Below, in pieces: positions 56,882 through 64,000 of a stretch of DNA of 64,000 nt; positions within the stretch are counted from its first letter, which is position 1, and each line of letters opens with the position of its first letter. Source of the stretch: Devosia sp. SD17-2 (GTDB lineage Bacteria > Pseudomonadota > Alphaproteobacteria > Rhizobiales > Devosiaceae); NCBI RefSeq assembly GCF_029201565.1, contig NZ_CP104002.1:3935001-3999000 (forward strand). The letters run 5' to 3'. The notes below the pieces were generated by a model. It was not told where the DNA came from. It saw nothing but the letters and a program-made list of their open reading frames with translations, and ran no database searches. The position numbers and the translations under genes were made by a program.

Positions 56882-58292
56882 GGCTGCCAGAAAAGTGTTC
56901 GCCGGGGCCAAAATAAGGGCCCTGAGGGCGCAGCACAGGCTGACGCAGGCGGAGCTTGCTGCGCGGTTGGACATCTCCGCCTCCTATATCAACCAGCTCG
57001 AATCCAATCAGCGGCCGCTGACAGCGTCGGTGATGCTGGCGCTGGCGGAGCATTTCAGCCTCGACCTTTCGAGCCTTGCCACGGATGGTTCGGACCGGTT
57101 GGTGATGGATCTGCGAGAGGTTCTGGCTGACCCGGTGTTCGGCGAAACGGTGCCCAATCTGCAGGAGCTGAAATCGACGGCCACCAATGCGCCCGACATG
57201 GCGCGGGCCGTGCTGCAGCTCTACGAGGCTTATCGCAAGACCAATGAGCGCCTCGCCGGCATGGATGCCGCCCTGTCGCGCGATCCGCAGAGCGGCGTCA
57301 CCACGGCCTATGAAGAGGTGCGCGACTTCTTCCACTATGCCGATAATTACATCGACCCGCTCGACCGGGCGGCCGAGAGCCTTGCGGCTGAACTCGGACA
57401 GTTCGGCCCAGATCGGATGGCCCGGCTGGTGGATTATCTTCGTGAGACCCACGAGGTGCGCGTCAGTTTCACCCCGCCCCTCACCCCCGACGCGATGAGC
57501 CGGTTTGATCGGGGCGGGCGGGAAATCTGGATCAACAGCCGGCTCGACCCGGCCAGCCAGTTCTTCCGTCTCGCCACCCATCTCGCCAGCCTCGAGCAGA
57601 CGACGCTGATGGGCGAACTGCTCGACAATGCCAATTTCAAGGCCAGCGAGGCTCGCGCCATCGCCCGTATGGGCTTGGCCAATTACTACGCCGGGGCGCT
57701 GCATATGCCCTATAGCGCCTTTCTCAAGGCGTCCGAGGCGCATCGCTATGATATCGAGGAACTTGCCCATCTCTTCGGCGCGAGCCTTGAACAAGTGGCC
57801 CATCGCCTCTCGACCATGCAGCGGCCGCGGGAGCGGGGCGTTCCGTTCTTCTTTGCCCGGGTGGACGCGGCGGGGACGATCACCAAGCGCCATTCGGCCA
57901 CCGCGCTGCAGTTCGCCCGGTTCGGCGGCGCCTGCCCGCTCTGGAATGTACATCGGGCTTTTGAGGCGCGCGGCGAGATCATCCGCCAGCTGGGCGAAAC
58001 GCCGGATGGCAACCGCTATCTCAGCCTTGCCTGGTCGGGCGAGAAGCGCATGGGTGGCTACCGCAGCACGACGCGGCGCTATGCCTATGCGCTGGGCTGC
58101 GAAATTTCGCACGCCAACCGCGTGGTCTATGCCGATGATCTGGAGCTGGGAAAGGCCGTGTTTGACCCGATCGGCGTCTCCTGCCGCATCTGCGAGCGCC
58201 GCAACTGCCATCAGCGGTCAGTGCCCCCGCTGGCCGTGGGCATTTCCGTGCCGGCGGACCGGCGCTCGATCGTCCCCTATGAGATCGGTTAG
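56880..58292 (+). CDS. XRE-family short-chain acyl-CoA regulator (ScfR/PccR type)
   Basis: A 470-aa regulator with an N-terminal XRE helix-turn-helix (about 8-65; LTQAELAARLDISASYINQLE), a central IrrE/M78-like segment without the zinc-peptidase HExxH motif, and a C-terminal DUF2083 domain. That domain contains cysteines in CRICERRNCHQRSVPP, a hallmark of regulators of acyl-CoA and propionate metabolism such as PccR and RamB. The start at 56880 has GGAG seven bases upstream. Divergent from pccB, so it most likely controls the propionyl-CoA operon. Confidence 0.9.
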   Translation: MAARKVFAGAKIRALRAQHRLTQAELAARLDISASYINQLESNQRPLTASVMLALAEHFSLDLSSLATDGSDRLVMDLREVLADPVFGETVPNLQELKSTATNAPDMARAVLQLYEAYRKTNERLAGMDAALSRDPQSGVTTAYEEVRDFFHYADNYIDPLDRAAESLAAELGQFGPDRMARLVDYLRETHEVRVSFTPPLTPDAMSRFDRGGREIWINSRLDPASQFFRLATHLASLEQTTLMGELLDNANFKASEARAIARMGLANYYAGALHMPYSAFLKASEAHRYDIEELAHLFGASLEQVAHRLSTMQRPRERGVPFFFARVDAAGTITKRHSATALQFARFGGACPLWNVHRAFEARGEIIRQLGETPDGNRYLSLAWSGEKRMGGYRSTTRRYAYALGCEISHANRVVYADDLELGKAVFDPIGVSCRICERRNCHQRSVPPLAVGISVPADRRSIVPYEIG

Positions 58293-58708
58293 CGCCGCGT
58301 CAGGGTGAGATTTCGCCCTGCCCCGCCCGGCGGGATCGACAGCGCAATGGTGATCGTCACGGCGTCGACCACCTGCTCGGCCCGCTCGGCCCATTCCACC
58401 AGCACAATGCCGTCGACATTGTCGAGAAGGCCAAGCTCGTCGGCCTCGGCGGCATCGCCCAGCCGGTAGAGATCGGCGTGGAGCACCTGTCCCTTGGAGG
58501 TATCGTAGGGCTGCACCAGGGCGAAGGTCGGCGAGGGAATTTCGAGCTCCGGATCACCGGCCAGCGCCCGGATCGTGGCGCGCGCCAGGGCAGATTTGCC
58601 CGCCCCAAGCTCGCCCTCAAGGCTGACGATGTCGCCGGGCACCAGCATTTCGGCCAGTTCGGCCCCGAAGGCCGAGGTGGCCGCATCGTCTGGCAGGAAG
58701 CGCTCCAT
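58289..58708 (-). CDS. tsaE: tRNA t6A biosynthesis ATPase
   Basis: A 139-aa P-loop protein needed for threonylcarbamoyladenosine at tRNA position 37. Walker A GELGAGKSA is at about 32-40, SPTFALVQPY near 59-68, DLYRLG near 78 and the VEWAER end motif near 104. It overlaps the convergent regulator by four bases and shares its first base with the divL stop, so the two minus-strand genes are co-transcribed, as in other alphaproteobacteria. Confidence 0.95.
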   Translation of the reverse strand: MERFLPDDAATSAFGAELAEMLVPGDIVSLEGELGAGKSALARATIRALAGDPELEIPSPTFALVQPYDTSKGQVLHADLYRLGDAAEADELGLLDNVDGIVLVEWAERAEQVVDAVTITIALSIPPGGAGRNLTLTRR

Positions 58709-61161
58709 TATTCGGCCACGCCTGCTAGAGAGCAGTCTCGTGGCAGATTGACCACGATGCGGCTGCCGCGCGGTTCGCGCGGCGATGCCGTAATGGTGCC
58801 GCCATGCAGATTAACGAAGGTCCGCACGATGGAGAGCGCAAGGCCCGCACCGCGCTGACGACCCGGATGGGGGCCATCGAGACGGGTCAGAATGGCCGAC
58901 TTCATCTCGTCGGTGAGACCGGGGCCTTCATCCTCGATGACGAACAGCACGCGCTCACCGCGATATTCGACCGAGAGGCGGATTTCGCCACCCGGCGGCG
59001 AGAAGCGCGCGGCATTGGAGAGGAGATTGTAGAGCACCTGCACGAGGCGCGTGCCGTCGGCGATCAGTACCGGCAAATCGGTCGGCAGATCGACCACGAG
59101 GTTCGGTGGTTCGCCCGAGCCAGCCGGGAAAGTTGCCGAGATGCCGGCGCGGGCCTTTTCGATGAGATTGACCACATCGAGCGGCTCGGGATTGAGTTCG
59201 GCAATGCCGGCGTCGACCGAGGCGAGATCGAGGATATTGTCGATCAGCACACCCAGGGTCACTGAGGAGGCGCGGATATAGTCGATATAGGCGCGCTGGC
59301 GGTCGGTCAGCCCGTCGCCCTCGGCGGCAGCCAGGAGATCGGCAAAGCCAATGATATTGGTCAGCGGCGAGCGCAGTTCATAGGAGACGTTCTCGACGAA
59401 GGCGTCCTTGAGCCGGTCGGCGGCAACGAGGGCGTCGTTACGTTCCTTGAGCACCTTGGAATAGGAGGCGCTTTCGGTGACGTCGAGGAAGGTCATCATC
59501 GTCTGCCCGTCCGGCAGGCGGGTGATGGCATAGTCGAGGAGGCGCCCATCCGAGCGGTCAATGCGTCCGGACTGGTCGGTGCGCGTGGGATTGAGATCGA
59601 TGATCCCGCGTTTCAGATCGCGCCAGATCTTTGAGCCGTCGGCGGGAATGGCCCGTCCGGAGACCTCGGCGATCTGATCGATATGGGGGCTGTTGCCGAG
59701 CTCGTTCATCGGCAGCTTCCACAAAGCGGACAGGCGCGGATTGCAGAGCGTCAGGCGACCATTGGTGCCGAACACGGCCACGGCCTCGGACAGCGCATTG
59801 ATGGTTTCGCGCTGCACATTGGACATGGCCTTGTTGGCCGATTCCAGTTCGAGCCGCTCGGTGAGGTCTTCAAAGACATAGATGACGCCGCCAACGGGAC
59901 CGGCGGGGGCCGAGATCACCTTGATGGTGCGGCCATCCGGCAGATGCCAGGGGTCAGCTTCAAACGGGGCTTTTCTTGTGTAGCTCTCGAGATGCTTGGC
60001 GCGCCAGGTGTGGTAGTCGACCTGATTGGGCAGCATGCCCTCGGTGCGGAGCTTATCGAGGACCGCCCGCTCATCCAGCCCGGGCGTCAGGAAGCCGGGC
60101 GCGAAATTCCACAGATTGGCATAGGCCTGGTTGAACTGGATTAGTTCGCGGCCTGCACTGAAAATGGCCAGCGGCGTCGCCAGGGCGTCGATGATGCCGG
60201 CGATATGGCTGAGACCGGGGGCGGCGGGGGCCGCGACGACCGGCTGGACCAGCGGGCGCAGATAACCCGCGCCAAGCGCGCCGAAGGTGAATTCGGTTAG
60301 CTCGAACCGGCCCTTGTCGCCGAAATCGAGCGGCAGCAGCACAGGCTCATCGAGGTCGCGACAGCGATCAAGGTGGAGCTGAAGATGGCCCGCGTCGAGC
60401 AGTTCGGCCGGCTGGCTGTCGGTGCCGGCCTTGCCAAGGCTCTTGGCCAAGGCGTGATAGGCCGCATTGGCATAGATCAGGCGGCCCTTGTCGTCGCGGA
60501 CGAAACCGGGATTGGCCTGGATCTGCAGGATCGCGCGCAGGCCATCGAGCCCGCTATCGCTGGGCGCGACCGACTTGGCCTTGCCTGCGACCGGAGTTGG
60601 GCGCAGCCGCAGAGCCGCACCGCCGCCGCTGATCCAGCCATTGATCTCGACGTGACGGCCGTCACCGAAAGGGAAACCGGCGCTGAAGGCTTCGCCGCGC
60701 ACGCGCAAGTCTTCGACCAGCCGCGCCAGGCGCGAGGCGTCAGCGCTGCTCAGCCAGGAATAAAAATCGAGAAGGGCCTCGGGCGGGCGCCCGGCCGGCA
60801 GGATGGCACTGGTCTGGCCAAAGAGGCGCGGCGGCACGCCAGCTTCCTGGCCCCAGACAATCGTAACCTCGCGATTGCCGGCGATGAGGTTTTCGTAGTC
60901 ATCAACGAGGGCGCGCAGGCCGGCGATCCGCTCATTGTTGCGGCGGCGCACGATGCGGCCTTCCTTGAGCATGGTGCGCACCACAGTGACGGCGAGGATG
61001 GCAAAACACCCCGCGCCAACTGCGACGGCGATTGGCGCGATGCCGCCCAGGCTTGCGGTGGAAACACCCTGAGCCCAAGCGGGGGCGGCGGCACTCAGGG
61101 TAAGGGGGGCCGACGCCATAATGGCGAATCCCCGATGCTTCCGGAATCGATCCGGCGCCAT
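58708..61161 (-). CDS. divL: DivL-type PAS pseudo-histidine kinase
   Basis: An 817-aa membrane protein: a signal-like N-terminus and one helix (about 40-62), several PAS-like segments in the middle, and a C-terminal kinase core. In the phosphoacceptor box the codon at 59380-59382 (TAT on the minus strand) encodes Y594 in VSYELRSPLTNII, where kinases have histidine. This is the Caulobacter DivL feature (Y550), and the residues after the tyrosine (about 223) match DivL closely. N, G1 and G2 boxes remain (NLLSNAARFS, DEGPGL, GAGLALS). Expected role: binding DivK and steering CckA-CtrA cell-cycle signalling. Confidence 0.9.
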   Translation of the reverse strand: MAPDRFRKHRGFAIMASAPLTLSAAAPAWAQGVSTASLGGIAPIAVAVGAGCFAILAVTVVRTMLKEGRIVRRRNNERIAGLRALVDDYENLIAGNREVTIVWGQEAGVPPRLFGQTSAILPAGRPPEALLDFYSWLSSADASRLARLVEDLRVRGEAFSAGFPFGDGRHVEINGWISGGGAALRLRPTPVAGKAKSVAPSDSGLDGLRAILQIQANPGFVRDDKGRLIYANAAYHALAKSLGKAGTDSQPAELLDAGHLQLHLDRCRDLDEPVLLPLDFGDKGRFELTEFTFGALGAGYLRPLVQPVVAAPAAPGLSHIAGIIDALATPLAIFSAGRELIQFNQAYANLWNFAPGFLTPGLDERAVLDKLRTEGMLPNQVDYHTWRAKHLESYTRKAPFEADPWHLPDGRTIKVISAPAGPVGGVIYVFEDLTERLELESANKAMSNVQRETINALSEAVAVFGTNGRLTLCNPRLSALWKLPMNELGNSPHIDQIAEVSGRAIPADGSKIWRDLKRGIIDLNPTRTDQSGRIDRSDGRLLDYAITRLPDGQTMMTFLDVTESASYSKVLKERNDALVAADRLKDAFVENVSYELRSPLTNIIGFADLLAAAEGDGLTDRQRAYIDYIRASSVTLGVLIDNILDLASVDAGIAELNPEPLDVVNLIEKARAGISATFPAGSGEPPNLVVDLPTDLPVLIADGTRLVQVLYNLLSNAARFSPPGGEIRLSVEYRGERVLFVIEDEGPGLTDEMKSAILTRLDGPHPGRQRGAGLALSIVRTFVNLHGGTITASPREPRGSRIVVNLPRDCSLAGVAE

Positions 61162-61538
61162 AGACAGCCCTCGCTACTTGTTGTTGCGCTGCAAGTCCGA
61201 CCCGACAGGTCGGTACGCGTGCACTCAAAAGGCGGCATCACACAGAGTTCCGCACAAGGAACTCGAACTGCCCCCGAACCGGTAACGTGTCCCCTACACT
61301 TCCGAATCGTCTCAACATAGCTTCGCGATGAATCGTGCAAAAGAGTGCTTTTGGCTGTGCTTTGCGGGCAAAGTGTTAATGAATGCCTTGACCGGGAACG
61401 AAGCAGAAACACTTCGCGCGAACGCCGGCGCACCATTGCCGCCCGAAGATTGAACGATCCAGCGCACTGTCCGGGGACAAAAAAGCCCCTCCCCCGGCTG
61501 GGGAAGGGGCATGATCATGCCGAAAGACGTGATCTCGA
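61162..61538. other. 377-base gap between divL and the chemoreceptor, no gene
   Basis: Contains the divL upstream region and the chemoreceptor terminator. A purine-rich segment with AGAGTGCTTTTGG near 61344 and GGGCAAAGTGTTAATG near 61367 has promoter-like composition, but no clear -35/-10 pair was identified. Short frames here show no protein likeness. Confidence 0.5.
61478..61510 (-). terminator. Rho-independent terminator of the chemoreceptor gene
   Basis: On the minus strand GCCCCTTCCCC pairs with GGGGGAGGGGC (61485-61510 in plus coordinates) around AGCC and is followed by TTTTTTG, 28 bases after the stop. Confidence 0.88.
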
Positions 61539-63578
61539 TCAGAACTCGGACCAGTCCTGCTTGATCGCTGCATTGCCCTGGGTGAGGTAGGCGGCTGCGG
61601 CCTTGGCCTTCTGCTGGATAGCGCGCACCGGACCGGGCTTTTTGGCCGGCGCTGGCTTGGCGGCAACTTCCATGCGGGCGGCCCCGCTGGCGTCGAGCGT
61701 GAACACGTCGACGACGAGATCAAGTTCGCTGGCCTGGGCCTCGGTCTGCTCGATGGAGGCGTTGACCTCCTCGACGAGGGCCGCATTGTGCTGGGTCATC
61801 TCGTCCATCTGGCGCACCGCCGTGTTGACTTCGTCTATGGACGAGGCCTGTTCGCGGCTGGCGCGGGCGATTTCATCGAGAAGGCTGGTGTTGGCACGCA
61901 GCGAGTCCAGCATGTTGGACAGCTTGCCGGCCGCCGAGGCGACAAGCTTGGAGCCGGAATCCACTTCGCGCACGCTCTGCTCGATGAGGCCCTTGATCTC
62001 GGAAGAGGCTTCCGCCGAGGACTGGGCGAGACGACGCACTTCCACGGCAACCACGGCAAAGCCCTTGCCGGCTTCACCGGCGCGCGCCGCTTCCACCGAG
62101 GCGTTGAGCGCCAGAAGATTGGTCTGGAAGGCGATGTCGTCGATCATGCCGATGATGTTGGAGATTTTCGCCGAGCTATCGGTGATGCGCTCCATGGCTT
62201 TGTTGGCCTGGGCCATGACTTCGCCGCCCTCTTCGGCCGAGCGAGACACGGCCTGGGCCTTGTCGCTGGCATCAGCGGCCTTGCGGGCATTCTCGCCAAC
62301 TGTCTGGGCCAGCTGTTCCATCGAAGCGGAGGTTTCCTCGATGGTTGCCGCCTGACGCGTGGTGCGTTCGGACAGGTCATTGGCGCCCGAGAGGATTTCG
62401 CGGGTTGCCGACTTCAGCGCACCTGAGGTGCCGCGCAGCTGAGTGACGATCTCGGTCAGCTTGTCGGCCACCGCATTGGTGTCGTCCTGCAGACGACCAA
62501 AGGCACCGCGATAATCGCCTTCCATGCGCCGGGTCAGATCGGTGTTGGCAAGCGCACCAAGTACTTCCTGGGTCTCGGAGATTCCGCGATCAACGCTCTC
62601 GACGAGATTGTTGACCGACTTGGCCAGGGTGTTGAGTTCAGCGTCGGGGAACTCGGCCGAGACGCGGCGCGAGAAATCACCATCGACAGCCGCATCGACG
62701 ACCTGGCCGAAGGCCTGCTGGAGCGCTGCCATCATATCCTGGCGCGCTTCCTGGTCGGCGATGATACGGGCGGCTTCCGCCTCAGTCATCTGGGCGACCT
62801 TGAGGCCGTTTTCGCGGAACACTTCCACCGCGCGCGCCATGGCGCCCACTTCGTCCTTGCGGCCGACATCGCTGACGGCAACGTCGAACTGCCCCTCGGC
62901 CACCTTGCCCATCAGGCCGGTCAGGCGACCGATCGGGGCAGTGATGGTTCGGGCGATGAGGAAGGCGACGCCGGAAACGATGAGGGCAATGACCAGGGCG
63001 AGGCCGGCCATCTGGATCATGCTGTCACGGGCGGCATTGCGCAGGTCGTCGATATAGACGCCGGTGCCCAGCACCCAGCCCCAGGGCTCGAACAGCGTTA
63101 CATAGGCGCGCTTCTCGATGGCCTCGGTCCCACCGGCTCGCGTCCAGCGATATTCGTCGAAGCCTGCACCATGGGCCTTGGCGATCTCGATCATGCTGGC
63201 GACGAACTTCTTGCCAGTCGGGTCAGCCATATTGGCCTGGTCCATGCCGATCAGGTCCGGCTGGGTGCCATGCATCAGCACGATGCCGGTGAGATCGTTG
63301 ACGAACATGTATTCATTGCCGCGATAGCGCAGGTCCTGCAGCGCTGCGAGCGCATTCTGGCGCGCCTCGGCTTCGGTCTGTTCGCCGCGCTCGAACCGCT
63401 CATACTGCCCGTTGACGATCGACGCTGCAGCCTCGGTAATGGCCTGCAGTTCGACACCGCGCAATTCGTCCCGGGTGGTGTTGACCTGGTGCACGCCGAT
63501 CCAAGCGGTGACGGCGAGCGCCAGGACCATCAGGCCCACGAGCAGATAAATCCTGCTGGAAATCTTTAAGTTAAACAT
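61539..63578 (-). CDS. Methyl-accepting chemotaxis protein with single Cache sensor
   Basis: A 679-aa chemoreceptor from the ATG at 63578 (AAGGGG upstream). A transmembrane helix at about 9-28 and another near 190-210 flank a periplasmic single-Cache domain (EYMFVNDLTGIVLMH near 90). HAMP segments follow, then a long signalling coil whose tip reads VAVEVRRLAQSSAEASSEI. The C-terminus ends D-W-S-E-F, a CheR/CheB-tethering pentapeptide, so it can be modified efficiently. The ligand is unknown; small carboxylates are common for this sensor type. No che genes are next to it. Confidence 0.93.
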   Translation of the reverse strand: MFNLKISSRIYLLVGLMVLALAVTAWIGVHQVNTTRDELRGVELQAITEAAASIVNGQYERFERGEQTEAEARQNALAALQDLRYRGNEYMFVNDLTGIVLMHGTQPDLIGMDQANMADPTGKKFVASMIEIAKAHGAGFDEYRWTRAGGTEAIEKRAYVTLFEPWGWVLGTGVYIDDLRNAARDSMIQMAGLALVIALIVSGVAFLIARTITAPIGRLTGLMGKVAEGQFDVAVSDVGRKDEVGAMARAVEVFRENGLKVAQMTEAEAARIIADQEARQDMMAALQQAFGQVVDAAVDGDFSRRVSAEFPDAELNTLAKSVNNLVESVDRGISETQEVLGALANTDLTRRMEGDYRGAFGRLQDDTNAVADKLTEIVTQLRGTSGALKSATREILSGANDLSERTTRQAATIEETSASMEQLAQTVGENARKAADASDKAQAVSRSAEEGGEVMAQANKAMERITDSSAKISNIIGMIDDIAFQTNLLALNASVEAARAGEAGKGFAVVAVEVRRLAQSSAEASSEIKGLIEQSVREVDSGSKLVASAAGKLSNMLDSLRANTSLLDEIARASREQASSIDEVNTAVRQMDEMTQHNAALVEEVNASIEQTEAQASELDLVVDVFTLDASGAARMEVAAKPAPAKKPGPVRAIQQKAKAAAAYLTQGNAAIKQDWSEF

Positions 63579-63892
63579 TCTGTCCCCTTCACACCTTCTG
63601 GTGTGGTGATTGGTGGGCCGCAGGAATGCGGCAAATCGGGGAGGGACCATTCGGACGACGCCGCATCGGCAGAGGCCGACGTGGGCTGATCAGCCATTAC
63701 TAGTGCCCCCGCACCTGGATTCGGCCGTCCAACCGCATCCGTCAGCGCTTATGGGAGGGGTACAGTAAAAACTTCGATAAACGCTTTACCGATCAAAGGG
63801 ATGCGACATATGCGGCACACGCATACCTCTGCATAAAAAATGGGCTGCGCCTTTCGACACAGCCCATTTGGGAGGAATTGATCCCTGAGAGA
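63579..63892. other. 314-base gap between the chemoreceptor and ahcY
   Basis: Holds the chemoreceptor promoter region and the ahcY terminator. The ATTGGTGGGCC and GTACAGTAAAAACTTCGATAA stretches are lower in GC, but no clear promoter consensus was located. No reading frame resembles a protein. Confidence 0.45.
63834..63869 (-). terminator. Rho-independent terminator of ahcY
   Basis: On the minus strand AAATGGGCTG (63860-63869) pairs with CAGCCCATTT (63838-63847) around a 12-base loop. The T-run at 63834-63840 follows it. It lies 24 bases after the ahcY stop. Confidence 0.88.
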
Positions 63893-64000
63893 TCAGTAGC
63901 GATATTCGCCAGACTTGAACGGGCCGTTCTGCGGCACGCCGATGTAGTCGGCCTGGGTCTTGGTCAGCTTGGTGAGCTTGGCGCCCAGCTTGGCCAGATG
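63893..64000 (-). CDS. ahcY: Adenosylhomocysteinase, C-terminal end only
   Basis: The last 35 codons of a gene that continues beyond the right edge. The translated end reads [18 protein letters not shown], then a PF-K-S-G-E-Y-R-Y tail. The family ends in the same conserved Y-R-Y that reaches into the NAD site of the partner subunit. It hydrolyses S-adenosylhomocysteine to adenosine and homocysteine. Partial because of the window edge, not because it is broken. Confidence 0.88.
   Translation of the reverse strand, partial: HLAKLGAKLTKLTKTQADYIGVPQNGPFKSGEYRY

Noticed and set aside
56880..58292. IrrE/ImmA-type zinc protease function for the propionate regulator
   Set aside because: The central region resembles the M78 fold, but no HExxH motif is present; the DUF2083 tail points to an acyl-CoA-responsive regulator.
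58708..61161. divL as a histidine kinase broken by mutation
   Set aside because: The tyrosine at the phosphoacceptor position is a conserved DivL trait, and the rest of the core and the tsaE linkage are intact, so this is not decay.

Overview
The window is a high-GC, densely coded chromosomal segment from an alphaproteobacterium, most likely a Hyphomicrobiales (Rhizobiales) member; a Devosia-like genus would fit, but that is a guess. Supporting signs are a PcaQ-regulated pcaDCHGB set, the iron regulator RirA, a fused MrpA/MrpB antiporter subunit, a DivL-type tyrosine pseudo-kinase next to tsaE, and the C-terminus of ahcY at the right edge. No insertion sequences, prophage, CRISPR array, tRNA or rRNA were seen, so the segment looks like core or niche-adaptation chromosome rather than an island.

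Layout. (1) 0.4-17.2 kb is a catabolic supercluster for plant hydroaromatic and aromatic acids. It holds a TRAP transporter (dctPQM) with a catabolic 3-dehydroquinase, a QsuD-like quinate/shikimate dehydrogenase, GntR and TetR regulators, a two-domain 3-dehydroshikimate dehydratase (quiC), pobA with an AraC regulator, an aromatic aldehyde dehydrogenase, and pcaQ with pcaDCHGB. Together they can turn quinate, shikimate, 4-hydroxybenzoate and possibly 4-hydroxybenzaldehyde into protocatechuate and then beta-ketoadipate; pcaIJF is not here. Three copies of one palindrome (core ACGAACTAGTTCGT) lie at the dctP, qsuD/tetR and quiC promoters and look like the operators of the TetR protein. A near-perfect PcaQ box lies before pcaD. 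(2) 17.3-20.4 kb: a lipoprotein lytic transglycosylase, Ohr peroxidase, a class D beta-lactamase and a REC-HD-GYP protein. (3) 20.5-29.7 kb: an L-fucose-type locus with L-fuconate dehydratase, 2-keto-3-deoxy-L-fuconate dehydrogenase, a ribose-type ABC transporter, a GntR repressor with a candidate operator, a zinc alcohol dehydrogenase and an aldo/keto reductase. (4) 29.9-36.0 kb: the complete Mrp cation/proton antiporter in six genes. (5) 36.0-40.4 kb: an ABC-F protein, rirA, a divergent IHF/HU protein and a ROK regulator. (6) 40.5-47.8 kb: a GH38 alpha-mannosidase and divergent LacI regulator, then a four-gene operon (Gfo/Idh/MocA, VOC, secreted unknown, aldo/keto reductase). (7) 47.9-64.0 kb: a CHASE-PAS-GGDEF-EAL protein, the propionyl-CoA to succinyl-CoA operon (pccB, pccA, methylmalonyl-CoA mutase, epimerase) with a divergent ScfR/PccR-type regulator, tsaE and divL, a chemoreceptor with a CheR-tethering tail, and the end of ahcY.

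Several intergenic gaps hold C/T-rich palindromes of the type CCTCCCCCT...AGGGGGAGG, a dispersed repeat family. No wholly new kind of system was found. The best leads are the TetR-operator regulon for quinate/shikimate, the intact 2-His-1-Glu metal site in the second domain of QuiC, the operon containing an unknown exported protein, and the palindromes in the propionate, fucose and mannosidase promoters.
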